The notes: generated by a model not told the origin, from the letters alone. DNA of 27,436 nt from an uncultured Collinsella sp. (GCA_958421035.1 CATZKS010000013.1:1-27436), one strand, 5' to 3'. Positions 6,991-15,270 are shown, counted from the first letter of the stretch. Translations and numbers: made by a program.

Positions 6991-8295
6991 ATGCAGACGA
7001 TCTACCAGAAGATGGAAACCACCGAACTCGATGCCGCCATCGAGGCGCTCAAAGCCGAGGTCGCCGAGGTCAAGGCCAAGGGCCTGGCGCTCGACATGGC
7101 CCGCGGCAAGCCGTCGCCCTCCCAGGTGGGCATCTCTCGCCCCATGCTCGATATCCTCAATGCCGATGCCGATCTGCACGACGGCAACGTCGACTGCTCC
7201 AACTACGGTTGCTTTGAGGGCATTCCCTCGGCACGCAAGCTGGCGGGGGAGTTCCTGGGTTGCCCCGCCGAGCAGACGCTCGTACTGGGTTCGTCGAGCC
7301 TGCTGATCGAGCACGATATCGCCGGCATGTTCTGGCGCTGCGGCTCGTGCGGTAGCGAGCCTTGGGAGGCTTATGAGGCCGCGCATGACGGCAAGAAGGT
7401 CAAGTTCCTGTGCCCTGTTCCCGGCTACGACCGCCACTTTGGCATCACTGCCGACTTGGGTATCGAGAATGTCCCCGTCGCGATGACCGACAACGGCCCC
7501 GACATGGACGAGATCGAGCGCTTGGTTGCCGCCGACGACTCCATCAAGGGCATCTGGTGCGTGCCCAAGTATTCCAACCCCACGGGCATCACCTTTAGCG
7601 AGGACACCGTGCGTCGCCTGGTCGAGATGCCCACGGCCGCGCCCGATTTCCGCATCTTCTGGGACAACGCCTACTGCGTGCACGACCTGTACGACGAGAC
7701 CGACGAGCTCGCCAACATCTTTGACCTCGCTCGCGCGGCGGGCACCGAGGACCGCGTGGTGGCCTTTGCATCGACGTCCAAGATCACCTTCCCGGGCGCC
7801 GGCATCGGCTTTATCGGTGCGAGCCCCGCGGTTATCGCGGAGTTCTCCAAGCGCCTGAAGGCCGGCCTCATCAGCGCCGACAAGCTCAACCAGCTGCGCC
7901 ACGTGCGCTTCCTTCCCACCATCGAGGCGGTCAAGGAGCACATGAAAAAGCATGCCGAGTTCCTGCGTCCGCGCTTTGAGGCCGTTGAGCGCAAGCTCAC
8001 CGAGGGCCTGGGCGATACGGGCTGTGCCACCTGGACGCACCCCCGCGGCGGCTACTTTGTAAGCTTCGATGGTCCCGAGGGCTCGGCCCAGAAGGTCGCC
8101 GCGCTTTGCGCCGACCTGGGCGTCAAGCTCACGCCGGCCGGTGCCACCTGGCCCTATGGCAAGGATCCGCGCGATACCAACATCCGCATCGCGCCGAGCT
8201 ATCCCACGGTCGAGGACCTGGAGGCAGCACTCGACGTACTGGTGCTGGCCGTCAAGCTCGTCGCTGCCGAGCTTGCTCGTGCCGAGCGCGCCTAA
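6991..8295 (+). CDS. PLP-dependent aminotransferase, probable aspartate aminotransferase (PF12897 type)
   Basis: The 434-residue protein belongs by eye to the fold-type I aminotransferase subgroup known from the Corynebacterium aspartate aminotransferase, which exchanges amino groups between aspartate and 2-oxoglutarate. Visible marks are the N-terminal DMARGKPSPSQV block, NYGCFEGIPSARKLAG, the substrate/PLP region KYSNPTGITFS, the aspartate-containing FWDNAYCVHDL and the PLP-binding lysine K264 in STSKITFPGAG. It is not a MocR regulator, as no DNA-binding domain precedes it. The ribosome binding site is GAAAGG. Aspartate is the likely substrate from the subgroup, though specificity cannot be proved from sequence. 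Confidence 0.88.
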   Translation: MQTIYQKMETTELDAAIEALKAEVAEVKAKGLALDMARGKPSPSQVGISRPMLDILNADADLHDGNVDCSNYGCFEGIPSARKLAGEFLGCPAEQTLVLGSSSLLIEHDIAGMFWRCGSCGSEPWEAYEAAHDGKKVKFLCPVPGYDRHFGITADLGIENVPVAMTDNGPDMDEIERLVAADDSIKGIWCVPKYSNPTGITFSEDTVRRLVEMPTAAPDFRIFWDNAYCVHDLYDETDELANIFDLARAAGTEDRVVAFASTSKITFPGAGIGFIGASPAVIAEFSKRLKAGLISADKLNQLRHVRFLPTIEAVKEHMKKHAEFLRPRFEAVERKLTEGLGDTGCATWTHPRGGYFVSFDGPEGSAQKVAALCADLGVKLTPAGATWPYGKDPRDTNIRIAPSYPTVEDLEAALDVLVLAVKLVAAELARAERA

Positions 8296-8361
8296 CGCCT
8301 AGGGCCCCGCAAGTCCGCGCCCAGTACTATCCGCACTTTCGATACGTAAAGGAGCGTATAC

Positions 8362-8676
8362 ATGGATTTGGGTATTTCCACCAACCCCACACCGGAGATC
8401 TACACCATTAAGGTGACCGGCGAGATCGATATCTCTAACGCCGATAGCCTGCGCAATGCCATTGACCTGGCGCTCGAGCAGCCCACTGAGGCCGTTGAGC
8501 TCGATTTTGCCCAGGTGAGCTACATCGATTCGACGGGCATTGGCGTGCTCGTGGGCGCCGCGCACCACGCGGTCGACCACGGTAAGCGCTTTAGCTGCAC
8601 TAATGTGCAGCCCCAGGTGATGCGCGTGGTTCAGCTGCTGGGCGTCGACCAGGAGATTTCGATCACGGCGGCATAA
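8362..8676 (+). CDS. STAS domain anti-anti-sigma factor
   Basis: The 104-residue protein is a single STAS domain. The IKVTGEIDISNADSL strand-helix and the YIDSTGIGVLVGA motif match SpoIIAA/RsbV-type antagonists, with S57 as the likely phosphorylated serine. Such proteins release a sigma factor by binding its anti-sigma kinase. No kinase of the SpoIIAB/RsbW type and no sigma factor gene is adjacent, so the partner is elsewhere in the genome. A TAAAGGAG ribosome binding site precedes the ATG. It follows the aminotransferase by 66 bp on the same strand and may share its transcript. Confidence 0.9.
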   Translation: MDLGISTNPTPEIYTIKVTGEIDISNADSLRNAIDLALEQPTEAVELDFAQVSYIDSTGIGVLVGAAHHAVDHGKRFSCTNVQPQVMRVVQLLGVDQEISITAA

Positions 8677-8721
8677 TCTTTGCCCCCAAAAAGGGCGTGC
8701 CGTTTGGCATATGTTTGTGAT

Positions 8722-8755
8722 GCGCTCGGACGTTTTGGCGTCCGGGCGCTATACT
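8722..8755 (+). promoter_or_regulatory. Dyad and -10 box upstream of the tat-hyp operon
   Basis: An 11-bp inverted repeat (8722-8732 with 8739-8749, one G-T wobble, TTTTGG loop) directly abuts TATACT (8750-8755). It has no T-run, so it is not a usual terminator for the upstream gene. An operator covering the -35 region is one reading. Confidence 0.45.
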
Positions 8756-8830
8756 TGACCGAATGAATAGACGAGTTCCGGCCGAATGGCGCGGTGCGGG
8801 CTCGACTCACATCGAGCCTTGGAGGTATGT

Positions 8831-9406
8831 GTGTTTGGTATTGGAGAGGGTGAGCTCGCGATCATCGTGGTCTTCGGCTTTTTGCTGTTTGGCCCGGATA
8901 AGCTCCCACAGATGGGCCGCACGATCGGCCGTGCCATTCGTCAGTTCCGCGAGACGCAGGAAAAGATGACGGCCGTTGTTCAGTCCGAGATTATCGATCC
9001 GGTAAGTGAGGCCGCTTCGGCACCGGTCAAGCCCAAGAAGACTGCCGTCGATGACGATTCCGATGCAGACGAGGATGCCGTCGAGACGGCTGCGCCCGCA
9101 AAGAAGGAGACCTTTGCCGAGCGCCGTGCCCGCCTTGCCGCCGAGAAGGCCGCGAGCGAGGCTGCCGCCGAGGGCGAGGGTGCTGCTGAGGAGTCCGAGG
9201 CCGAGGGCGCCGAGCCTGCCGCTGCCGCCGAGTCCGCTTCCGCTGCTGAGCCGGAGCCGGAGCCCGAGCCGGCAGAGCCCACGACGGCCGACCTCTATGC
9301 CCGTCGTCCCCGCAAGCGCAAGGCCGTCGTCGATCAGCTCGCCCGCGAGCTCGAGGCCGAGGACAGCGCCGCTGCCGCCGATGCCCCTAAGGGAGGCGAT
9401 GAGTAA
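8831..9406 (+). CDS. tatB: Twin-arginine translocase subunit TatA/TatB
   Basis: Tat exports folded proteins across the cytoplasmic membrane. The start is GTG 8831, behind TTGGAGG, which gives MFGIGEGELAIIVVFGFLLFGPDKLPQMG, the standard TatA/B opening: a short transmembrane helix (about 7-20), the FGPDKLP hinge and an amphipathic helix (25-45). A more upstream in-frame ATG at 8786 gives an unrelated N-terminus and is rejected. The remaining 145 residues are an Ala/Glu-rich acidic tail ending in a basic patch (RRPRKRK), longer than in most TatA. TatA and TatB cannot be told apart safely; the length and single copy next to tatC favour TatB or a bifunctional form. The stop overlaps the tatC start (TAATG). 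Confidence 0.9.
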   Translation: MFGIGEGELAIIVVFGFLLFGPDKLPQMGRTIGRAIRQFRETQEKMTAVVQSEIIDPVSEAASAPVKPKKTAVDDDSDADEDAVETAAPAKKETFAERRARLAAEKAASEAAAEGEGAAEESEAEGAEPAAAAESASAAEPEPEPEPAEPTTADLYARRPRKRKAVVDQLARELEAEDSAAAADAPKGGDE

Positions 9407-10197
9407 TGCCTATCGGACCTGCGCGAATGCCGCTCTTCGATCACCTGGGAGAGCTTCGTCGCCGCCTGACCATCGTGGTCGTGTCGGTGTTTGCCGCCGC
9501 TATCGTGCTGTATTTCGCCACGCCTGTGGTGCTCGACATCTTGGAAGACCCCATCCGCTCCTTTGTGCCGGACGGTAAGTTCTACATCACCACCACGCTC
9601 GGCGGCTTTGGCCTGCGCTTCTCGCTGGCCATCAAGATGGCCGTGGTCATGTGCACGCCCATGATCATCTGGCAGATTCTGGCATTTTTCCTGCCGGCAC
9701 TGCGTCCCAACGAGCGCAAATGGGTCGTGCCCACGGTGCTCGCCTCGACGGTGCTGTTCTTCCTGGGCGCAATCTTTTGCTACTTCATCATCATCCCCGC
9801 GGGCTTTGAGTGGCTTATCGGCGAGACCTCGGCCGTTGCTACGGCGCTGCCCGATCTGGAGAACTACGTCAACATGGAGCTGCTCTTTATGATTGGCTTT
9901 GGTGTGGCGTTTGAGCTGCCGCTCATCATCTTCTACCTTTCCGTCTTCCATATTGTGTCCTATGCGGCTTTCCGCAGTGCCTGGCGTTTCGTGTACGTTG
10001 GCCTGCTTGTGGGCTCGGCTGTGATTACGCCCGACGGCTCGCCCGTTACGCTGGGCCTCATGTATGGCGCCCTGCTCTCGCTCTACGAGATTTCGCTTGC
10101 CATCGCCCGTGTGGTCATTACCGCGCGCGAGGGCAAGGAGGGCCTGTTTGTGAGCCGTCTGGACCTGTTCTCGGACGACGAGGACGACGAGGAGTAA
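9406..10197 (+). CDS. tatC: Twin-arginine translocase subunit TatC
   Basis: TatC is the receptor for twin-arginine signal peptides. The 263-residue protein has the cytoplasmic FDHLGELRRRL motif near the N-terminus, six hydrophobic segments, and FGVAFELPL with the conserved intramembrane glutamate. The ATG overlaps the stop of the TatA/B gene by one base, so the two are translationally coupled. The C-terminus is very acidic (SDDEDDEE). hypA starts 6 bp after its stop codon, so export and nickel maturation genes share one transcript. Confidence 0.96.
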   Translation: MPIGPARMPLFDHLGELRRRLTIVVVSVFAAAIVLYFATPVVLDILEDPIRSFVPDGKFYITTTLGGFGLRFSLAIKMAVVMCTPMIIWQILAFFLPALRPNERKWVVPTVLASTVLFFLGAIFCYFIIIPAGFEWLIGETSAVATALPDLENYVNMELLFMIGFGVAFELPLIIFYLSVFHIVSYAAFRSAWRFVYVGLLVGSAVITPDGSPVTLGLMYGALLSLYEISLAIARVVITAREGKEGLFVSRLDLFSDDEDDEE

Positions 10198-10203
10198 ATC
10201 GGT

Positions 10204-10560
10204 ATGCACGAGGTTGGCATTGTCAACGGCATACTCGATACAGTGATCCGCGCGGCGCGTGGGGCGGGGGCCTCGCGCGCCGTTTTGGTAACGCTGCGTA
10301 TCGGTGATATGACCGAAGTTGTGCGCGAGGCGCTCTACTTTGCGTGGGAGACGTTTCGTGACGAGGACCCGCTCACGCGCGGCTGCGAGCTTGTCGTGGA
10401 GGAGGTCCATCCACAAAGCGAGTGCTTGGACTGCGGTGAGGTCTTTGAGCACGACCGCTTCCATTGCCGCTGCCCCCAATGTGGCGGCGCCAACGTGCGT
10501 CTGCTGCACGGCCGCGAGCTCGACATCGCCAGTATCGAAATCGAAACCCCCGATGATTAA
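10204..10560 (+). CDS. hypA: Hydrogenase maturation nickel chaperone HypA
   Basis: HypA hands nickel to [NiFe] hydrogenase precursors, working with HypB. The 118-residue protein starts MHEVGI, with the nickel-binding N-terminal H2 and E3. The zinc finger is formed by C74-x2-C77 and C90-x2-C93, with an additional Cys at 88. The closing block GRELDIASIEIE is typical. It follows tatC by 6 bp. No hydrogenase structural genes or other hyp genes (C, D, E, F) are present in the window, so its client lies elsewhere. Confidence 0.95.
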   Translation: MHEVGIVNGILDTVIRAARGAGASRAVLVTLRIGDMTEVVREALYFAWETFRDEDPLTRGCELVVEEVHPQSECLDCGEVFEHDRFHCRCPQCGGANVRLLHGRELDIASIEIETPDD

Positions 10561-10615
10561 CCCATCAGCCATCTGGTGACGGGGTATAAAGGGGCCAAAG
10601 TAAGGAGTGCCGAGT

Positions 10616-11299
10616 ATGGCCGAGAAAACGATTGATATCGCATCGCCAATTCTGTCGCGCAATGAGCGCCTGGCAGATCAGCTGCGTCAGCGATTTAAAG
10701 AGACAAACACCTATGTGATTAACGTCTTGTCGAGCCCCGGTTCGGGCAAGACCACCACGATTTTGGGCACCAACGAGCGCCTGCGCGACAAGGCAGGCCT
10801 GCGTTGCGCCGTCATCGAGGGCGATATCGCCTCGGACGTCGACGCCATCACCATGAAGGAAGCCGGCATGCCCGCCATCCAGATCAACACGGGCGGCCTG
10901 TGCCACCTCGAGGGCAACATGATCATGGAGGCCGTTGACGCGTTCGACCAGGCCGTTGGGCTCGATAACATCGACGTCATCTTTATCGAAAACGTGGGCA
11001 ACCTGGTCTGTCCGGTCGACTTTGACCTGGGCGAGAACCTGTCCATCATGATTCTCTCGGTGCCCGAGGGCGACGACAAGCCCATCAAATACCCGGGTAT
11101 CTTCCAACACGCCGGCGCGCAGCTGCTCAATAAGGTCGACGTGGCCCCGGCTTTCGATTTTGACATGGATAGGTATACTAAGACACTCGATGACCTCAAT
11201 CCGCAGGCGCCGCGGTTTGCCGTGAGCGCGCGCAAGGGCGAGGGCATGGATGCCTGGTGCGATTGGCTCATCGGGCAGATCGAGCAAGCAAGGGCGTAA
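10616..11299 (+). CDS. hypB: Hydrogenase maturation GTPase HypB
   Basis: HypB is the GTPase that drives nickel delivery with HypA. The 227-residue protein has the Walker A loop SSPGSGKTT (39-47), the switch-region cysteine-histidine pair C96-H97 and C132 (the G-domain metal site in the family), the block FIENVGNLVCPVDFDLGE and the guanine-specificity motif NKVD (172-175). It lacks the N-terminal CxxCGC nickel motif and the His-rich stretch of some HypB proteins. ATG 10616, nine bases after TAAGGAG, is chosen over a GTG at 10607 that touches the ribosome binding site. It is the fourth gene of the tat-hyp run and is followed after 54 bp by topoisomerase I. Confidence 0.95.
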   Translation: MAEKTIDIASPILSRNERLADQLRQRFKETNTYVINVLSSPGSGKTTTILGTNERLRDKAGLRCAVIEGDIASDVDAITMKEAGMPAIQINTGGLCHLEGNMIMEAVDAFDQAVGLDNIDVIFIENVGNLVCPVDFDLGENLSIMILSVPEGDDKPIKYPGIFQHAGAQLLNKVDVAPAFDFDMDRYTKTLDDLNPQAPRFAVSARKGEGMDAWCDWLIGQIEQARA

Positions 11300-11353
11300 G
11301 TCGGCCGCCATACGGGCGGGCGTAGCCGCAGAGACACGAGATAGGAGCCTCTT

Positions 11354-13948
11354 TTGAAGCTCATCATCGCCGAGAAAAACGACGCCGCGCGTCAGATCGC
11401 CGAGCGTCTGTCCACGGGCAAACCCAAAAAGGACAAGGTGTACAACACCGCCATCTACCGTTTTGAGTGGAAGGGCGAGGAGTGCGTGACCATCGGCCTT
11501 GCCGGTCACATCCTTGCGCCCGATTTTTGCGACAGCGTGCTGTTCGATAAAAAGCTGGGCTGGTATTCGGTTACCGAGGACGGCGAGATGCTGCCGGCCG
11601 ACATGCCCGATGGCCTGGCTCGTCCGCCCTACGACACCAAGCGCAAGCCGTTTCTTGCCGATGGTATCTCCATCAAGGGCTGGAAGCTCGAGAGTCTGCC
11701 CTATCTCACCTGGGCGCCCGTCATTAAGCTGCCGGCCGAGAAAGAGCTCATCCGCTCGCTCAAGAACCTCGCCAAAAAGTCCGACAGCGTCATCATCGCC
11801 ACGGACTTCGATCGCGAGGGCGAGCTGATCGGTTCGGATGCTCTCAACAAGGTGCGCGAGGTTGCGCCGGACTTGCCGGTCGCCCGCGCCCAGTATTCTT
11901 CGTTTACCAAGGCCGAGATCACGCAGGCCTTCGATAACCTTGTCTCGCTCGACCAGAACCTGGCCGACGCCGGCGAGAGTCGTCAGCACATCGACCTCAT
12001 TTGGGGCGCGGTGCTTACGCGCTACCTGACGCTTGCCAAGTTTGGCGGCTTTGGCAACGTGCGTTCCGCCGGCCGCGTGCAGACGCCGACGCTTGCCCTG
12101 GTGGTCGAGCGCGAGCGCGAGCGCATGGCGTTTGTGCCCGAGGATTATTGGCAGATCCGCGGCATGGGCGCCGCACAGGGTGCTGCCGAGGACGACCGCT
12201 TTAAGATCGCTCACAAGACGGCACGCTTTACCGACAAGGACGCTGCCGAGACGGCGTACGGCCATGTCGACGGCGTTGCGACGGCAACCGTCGCCGCAGT
12301 GACCAAGCGCTCGCGCAAGCAGCAGCCGCCCACGCCGTTTGCGACCACCTCGCTGCAGGCTGCCGCTGCGGCCGAGGGCATCTCGCCCGCACGCACCATG
12401 CGCATCGCTGAGTCCCTTTACATGGCGGGTCTTATCAGCTACCCGCGTGTCGACAACACCGTGTACCCTGCGACGCTCGATTTGGGTGCCGTGGTGAGCG
12501 ACCTGGCAAAGATCAACCCGGCGCTGGCGCCGGTGTGCAAAAAGGTGCTCGCCGGCCCCATGAAGCCCACGCGCGGCAAGGTCGAGACCACCGACCACCC
12601 GCCTATCTACCCCACGGGCGAGGGCGATCCGACCACGCTCGATGGCGGCCAACGCAAGCTCTACGACCTCATCGCCCGTCGCTTCCTGGCGACGCTCATG
12701 GGTCCCGCGACCATCGAGAACACCAAGCTCGAGCTCGACGTCAACGGCGAGCCGTTCGTGGCCTCGGGTGACGTGCTGGTGACGCCGGGTTTCCGCGAGG
12801 CGTATCCGTACGGACTCAAGCGCGACGAGCAGATGCCGCCGCTGGAGCAGGGCGATACGGTCGATGTGTTCGACATTAAGCTCGAGGCCAAGCAGACCGA
12901 GCCGCCCGCGCGCTACAGCCAGGGCAAGCTCGTGCAGGAGATGGAAAAGCGCGGCCTGGGCACCAAGTCCACGCGCGCGAGCATCATCGAGCGCCTGTAC
13001 GCCGTGCGCTACCTCAAAAACGATCCCGTGGAGCCGAGCCAGCTGGGTATCGCCATCATCGACGCACTCTCGCAGTTTGCCCCGCGCATCACGAGCCCCG
13101 ATATGACCAGCGAGCTCGATGGCGATATGACCCGTGTGGAGCGCGGCGAGGATACCGAAGAGCATGTCGTGACGCACTCGCGCGCGCTGCTGGCCGGCGT
13201 GCTCGACGAGCTGCTCAAGCATACGCAGGAGCTGGGCGACGCCATCAGCGACGCCGTCACGGCTGATGCGCGCGTGGGCGCCTGCCCCAAGTGCGGCAAG
13301 GACCTGGTTATGAAGACGAGCGCCAAGACCCGCGGCAGCTTTATCGGCTGCATGGGCTGGCCCGACTGCGACGTTACCTATCCGGTGCCGAGCGGCGTCA
13401 AGGTGAGTCCGCTCGAGGGCGAGGCGGCCGTGTGCCCCGAGTGCGGTGCGCCGCGCATTAAGTGCCAGCCGTTCCGCCAAAAGGCTTTCGAGATTTGCGT
13501 GAACCCCACATGCCCCACCAACTACGAGCCCGACCTTAAGGTGGGCGAGTGCAAGGTGTGTGCCGAGGCCGGACGTCATGGCGACCTGATTGCACACAAG
13601 AGCGAGAAGAGCGGCAAGCGCTTTATCCGCTGCACCAACTATGACGATTGCGGCGTGAGCTATCCGCTGCCGGCGCGTGGCAAGCTCGAGGCGACGGGCG
13701 AGACCTGCCCCGAGTGCGGCGCCCCCATCGTGGTGGTCAACACCGCGCGCGGCCCGTGGCGTATCTGCGTCAACATGGACTGTCCGACCAAGGAGAAGAA
13801 GCCGGCCCGCGGCCGCAAGACTACGACCAAGGCGAGCACGGCCAAGAAGGCGACGGCGGCCAAGAAGACGACGGCCAAGAAAGCAACTGCCGCCAAGAAG
13901 ACGACCGCGAAGAAGTCGACTACCAAAAAGACCGCTGCCGACAAGTAG
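11354..13948 (+). CDS. topA: DNA topoisomerase I, archaeal-type TopA with zinc ribbons and a lysine-rich tail
   Basis: This type IA topoisomerase relaxes negative supercoils by cutting one strand. The 864-residue protein starts at TTG behind ATAGGAG. LKLIIAEKNDAARQIAERL at the N-terminus and the Toprim residues D151, D153 and E155 (TDFDREGEL) match archaeal-type TopA better than the E. coli form. The catalytic tyrosine is Y363 in GLISYPRVDN. From residue 644 come four Cys4-type zinc ribbons (first CPKCG, last CPECGAPIVVV). Residues from about 815 form an AKKTTAKK-type tail resembling histone H1. The order domain, ribbons, basic tail is consistent with a DNA-binding C-terminus. A strong terminator follows. 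Confidence 0.93.
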   Translation: MKLIIAEKNDAARQIAERLSTGKPKKDKVYNTAIYRFEWKGEECVTIGLAGHILAPDFCDSVLFDKKLGWYSVTEDGEMLPADMPDGLARPPYDTKRKPFLADGISIKGWKLESLPYLTWAPVIKLPAEKELIRSLKNLAKKSDSVIIATDFDREGELIGSDALNKVREVAPDLPVARAQYSSFTKAEITQAFDNLVSLDQNLADAGESRQHIDLIWGAVLTRYLTLAKFGGFGNVRSAGRVQTPTLALVVERERERMAFVPEDYWQIRGMGAAQGAAEDDRFKIAHKTARFTDKDAAETAYGHVDGVATATVAAVTKRSRKQQPPTPFATTSLQAAAAAEGISPARTMRIAESLYMAGLISYPRVDNTVYPATLDLGAVVSDLAKINPALAPVCKKVLAGPMKPTRGKVETTDHPPIYPTGEGDPTTLDGGQRKLYDLIARRFLATLMGPATIENTKLELDVNGEPFVASGDVLVTPGFREAYPYGLKRDEQMPPLEQGDTVDVFDIKLEAKQTEPPARYSQGKLVQEMEKRGLGTKSTRASIIERLYAVRYLKNDPVEPSQLGIAIIDALSQFAPRITSPDMTSELDGDMTRVERGEDTEEHVVTHSRALLAGVLDELLKHTQELGDAISDAVTADARVGACPKCGKDLVMKTSAKTRGSFIGCMGWPDCDVTYPVPSGVKVSPLEGEAAVCPECGAPRIKCQPFRQKAFEICVNPTCPTNYEPDLKVGECKVCAEAGRHGDLIAHKSEKSGKRFIRCTNYDDCGVSYPLPARGKLEATGETCPECGAPIVVVNTARGPWRICVNMDCPTKEKKPARGRKTTTKASTAKKATAAKKTTAKKATAAKKTTAKKSTTKKTAADK

Positions 13949-13975
13949 CCGCACGGTCGAAACATCACCTAAAAC

Positions 13976-14014
13976 AAAAACGAGCGAGGACCTCAAAATC
14001 CTCGCTCGTTTTTT
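13976..14014 (+). terminator. Intrinsic terminator after topA
   Basis: A 12-bp perfect stem (AACGAGCGAGGA with TCCTCGCTCGTT) with an 8-nt loop is followed by a run of T residues to 14014; A residues flank the left side. Confidence 0.92.
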
Positions 14015-14016
14015 AT

Positions 14017-14074
14017 CCGGCAGTTAGGGACGTTTCTTTTCTGCCGGCAGTTTAGGAACGTCCCTAACTGCCGG
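14017..14074. repeat. Palindromic repeat, 18-bp perfect arms (GGGACGTT family)
   Basis: Positions 14017-14034 and 14057-14074 are perfect reverse complements over 18 bp. The centre contains the small palindrome CTGCCGGCAG (14041-14050). The element lies between the topA terminator and the stop codon of the minus-strand gene. It resembles REP/REPIN elements moved by IS200-like transposases, but no such transposase is in the window. Confidence 0.75.
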
Positions 14075-14092
14075 CTCGGGAACGACAAAGCG

Positions 14093-15076
14093 CTAGTTCA
14101 CTTCGACGGGTTTGGCGCCGGGATAGCGCTCCTCAAAGTCTAGGCGGTACTTATTGTCATTGGTGCCCGCCACGTTGTCGCGCGACAGCGGCGCCACGAT
14201 CTCATTCTTGTGGTCCGCAGGCTTGGCGTATTTCAGGCTGATCTCCCAGGCATCACAGATTGCGTCAATGCGGTGATTCAGGTCGTCGTACAGGGCAACG
14301 ATGTCTTTCCAGGAGCTGTAGTTCTTGGAGCTCGTCGGGACGTCTAGGTCCTCGACGATGTCGTAATACTGCTCGATGGTGTCCTCCGTGCGCTCGGCGA
14401 CGTCGGCGAGATTTTGACGGGTGGTTCGATCCTCTTCCAGATAGCTGCCGTTGAAGTTCTGTGCGCAGCCACGGACGTAGTTGTCGAGGTCTTCGAGCAA
14501 GTCGTAGTATTCGCTCAGTCGGCGGTAGAGGTTCTGCTCGGAGAGCGTTGCTTCGCCGCCATCCTCGTCGTCATCGTCATCATCGTCGTACAGGCTGTTG
14601 GGATCGCCGAGAGGCTTTAGGTCATCGTCGTCGACGTCATGGTGCAGCTTAGCTACCTCGGCAGTCGTCTGCGTGGCGGCGTTGTCGAAAGGCTTGATCA
14701 CAAAGAAAACGACCAGGGCGATGATGATTGCCACCAGCACAACGATAACGGCGATAAGCGGCCCGGTGCCGCTCTTTTTGGGGGCGGGGGTCTGTGGCGA
14801 AGCGGGCGCGTATGCGGGAGCCGGCTCCTGTTGGGACGAGCCGCTCGCGACGGGTATGCGCTGCGTGGTCTCGACGGCCGCGGGGCCTGCGGCGGGGTCG
14901 GGGCGATAGGCGAGGGGGTCGTCCGCCTTGGTTTGCGGCGTATCGAGGGAACCGGTCTGCTCGAAAGCGGGCTGGCTATCGCTCGCGGTTGTTTGCTCAA
15001 CGGGTGCACCGCACGAGGTGCAGAACTTGGCATTATCAGCAAGAAGCTTGCCGCACGAGGCGCAATACCGAGACAT
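14093..15076 (-). CDS. Zinc-ribbon, single-pass membrane protein of unknown function
   Basis: The 327-residue product has an N-terminal zinc ribbon (C5, C8, C19, C22 in YCASCGKLLADNAKFCTSCG), a Pro/Ala/Gln-rich linker (about 30-103), one strong transmembrane helix (106-127) and, outside or inside depending on orientation, an acidic stretch with seven Asp residues (164-170) followed by a helical C-terminal domain (about 178-327). The start ATG 15074-15076 is set by AAAGGAG 6 nt upstream; an in-frame GTG six codons earlier overlaps that site. The ribbon-linker-helix pattern is common in Gram-positive sensors of unknown role. It is alone on the minus strand between topA and tmk. Confidence 0.85.
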   Translation of the reverse strand: MSRYCASCGKLLADNAKFCTSCGAPVEQTTASDSQPAFEQTGSLDTPQTKADDPLAYRPDPAAGPAAVETTQRIPVASGSSQQEPAPAYAPASPQTPAPKKSGTGPLIAVIVVLVAIIIALVVFFVIKPFDNAATQTTAEVAKLHHDVDDDDLKPLGDPNSLYDDDDDDDEDGGEATLSEQNLYRRLSEYYDLLEDLDNYVRGCAQNFNGSYLEEDRTTRQNLADVAERTEDTIEQYYDIVEDLDVPTSSKNYSSWKDIVALYDDLNHRIDAICDAWEISLKYAKPADHKNEIVAPLSRDNVAGTNDNKYRLDFEERYPGAKPVEVN

Positions 15077-15144
15077 TGCCACTCCTTTCGCCACATTTCA
15101 ATGCAATACGACGATTATACCCAGCGCCCAAAAATCCCCATCAT

Positions 15145-15213
15145 AAGTTGCGGTGAAATAGGGACTGTTTGGCGGTCTCAGAGCTTCAATCAGTCCCTAT
15201 TTCACCGCAACTT
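15145..15213. repeat. Palindromic repeat, 23-bp perfect arms
   Basis: Positions 15145-15167 and 15191-15213 are perfect reverse complements over 23 bp, separated by 23 nt. The arm contains GAAATAGGGACTG. It stands in the 246-bp gap between the zinc-ribbon gene and tmk, upstream of the tmk promoter. There is no T-run, so a mobile palindromic repeat is likelier than a terminator. Confidence 0.78.
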
Positions 15214-15241
15214 CGGGGATGCCTCGATGGCTAGGTTGGAT

Positions 15242-15270
15242 TTGGGACGCGCCGAGCACTGGGGTATCAT
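15242..15270 (+). promoter_or_regulatory. Promoter of the tmk-holB-ricT operon
   Basis: TTGGGA (15242-15247), a 17-nt spacer and TATCAT (15265-15270) lie 53 bp before the tmk ATG. The spacing is ideal for the primary sigma factor. Confidence 0.6.

Noticed and set aside
9334..10662. A 442-codon minus-strand frame opposite tatC and hypA
   Set aside because: Antisense shadow of recognised genes with a His/Arg/Gln-rich product and no ribosome binding site.
10565..13996. A 1143-codon open frame on the minus strand opposite hypB and topA
   Set aside because: It lies antisense to two clearly recognised genes. Its translation is low-complexity (Gly/Ala/Arg/His) without domains, as expected from high G+C codon bias.
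14563..14592. Short tandem repeat of ATC/GTC triplets
   Set aside because: It encodes the Asp-rich run of the zinc-ribbon protein in frame, so it is coding sequence and not a separate element.
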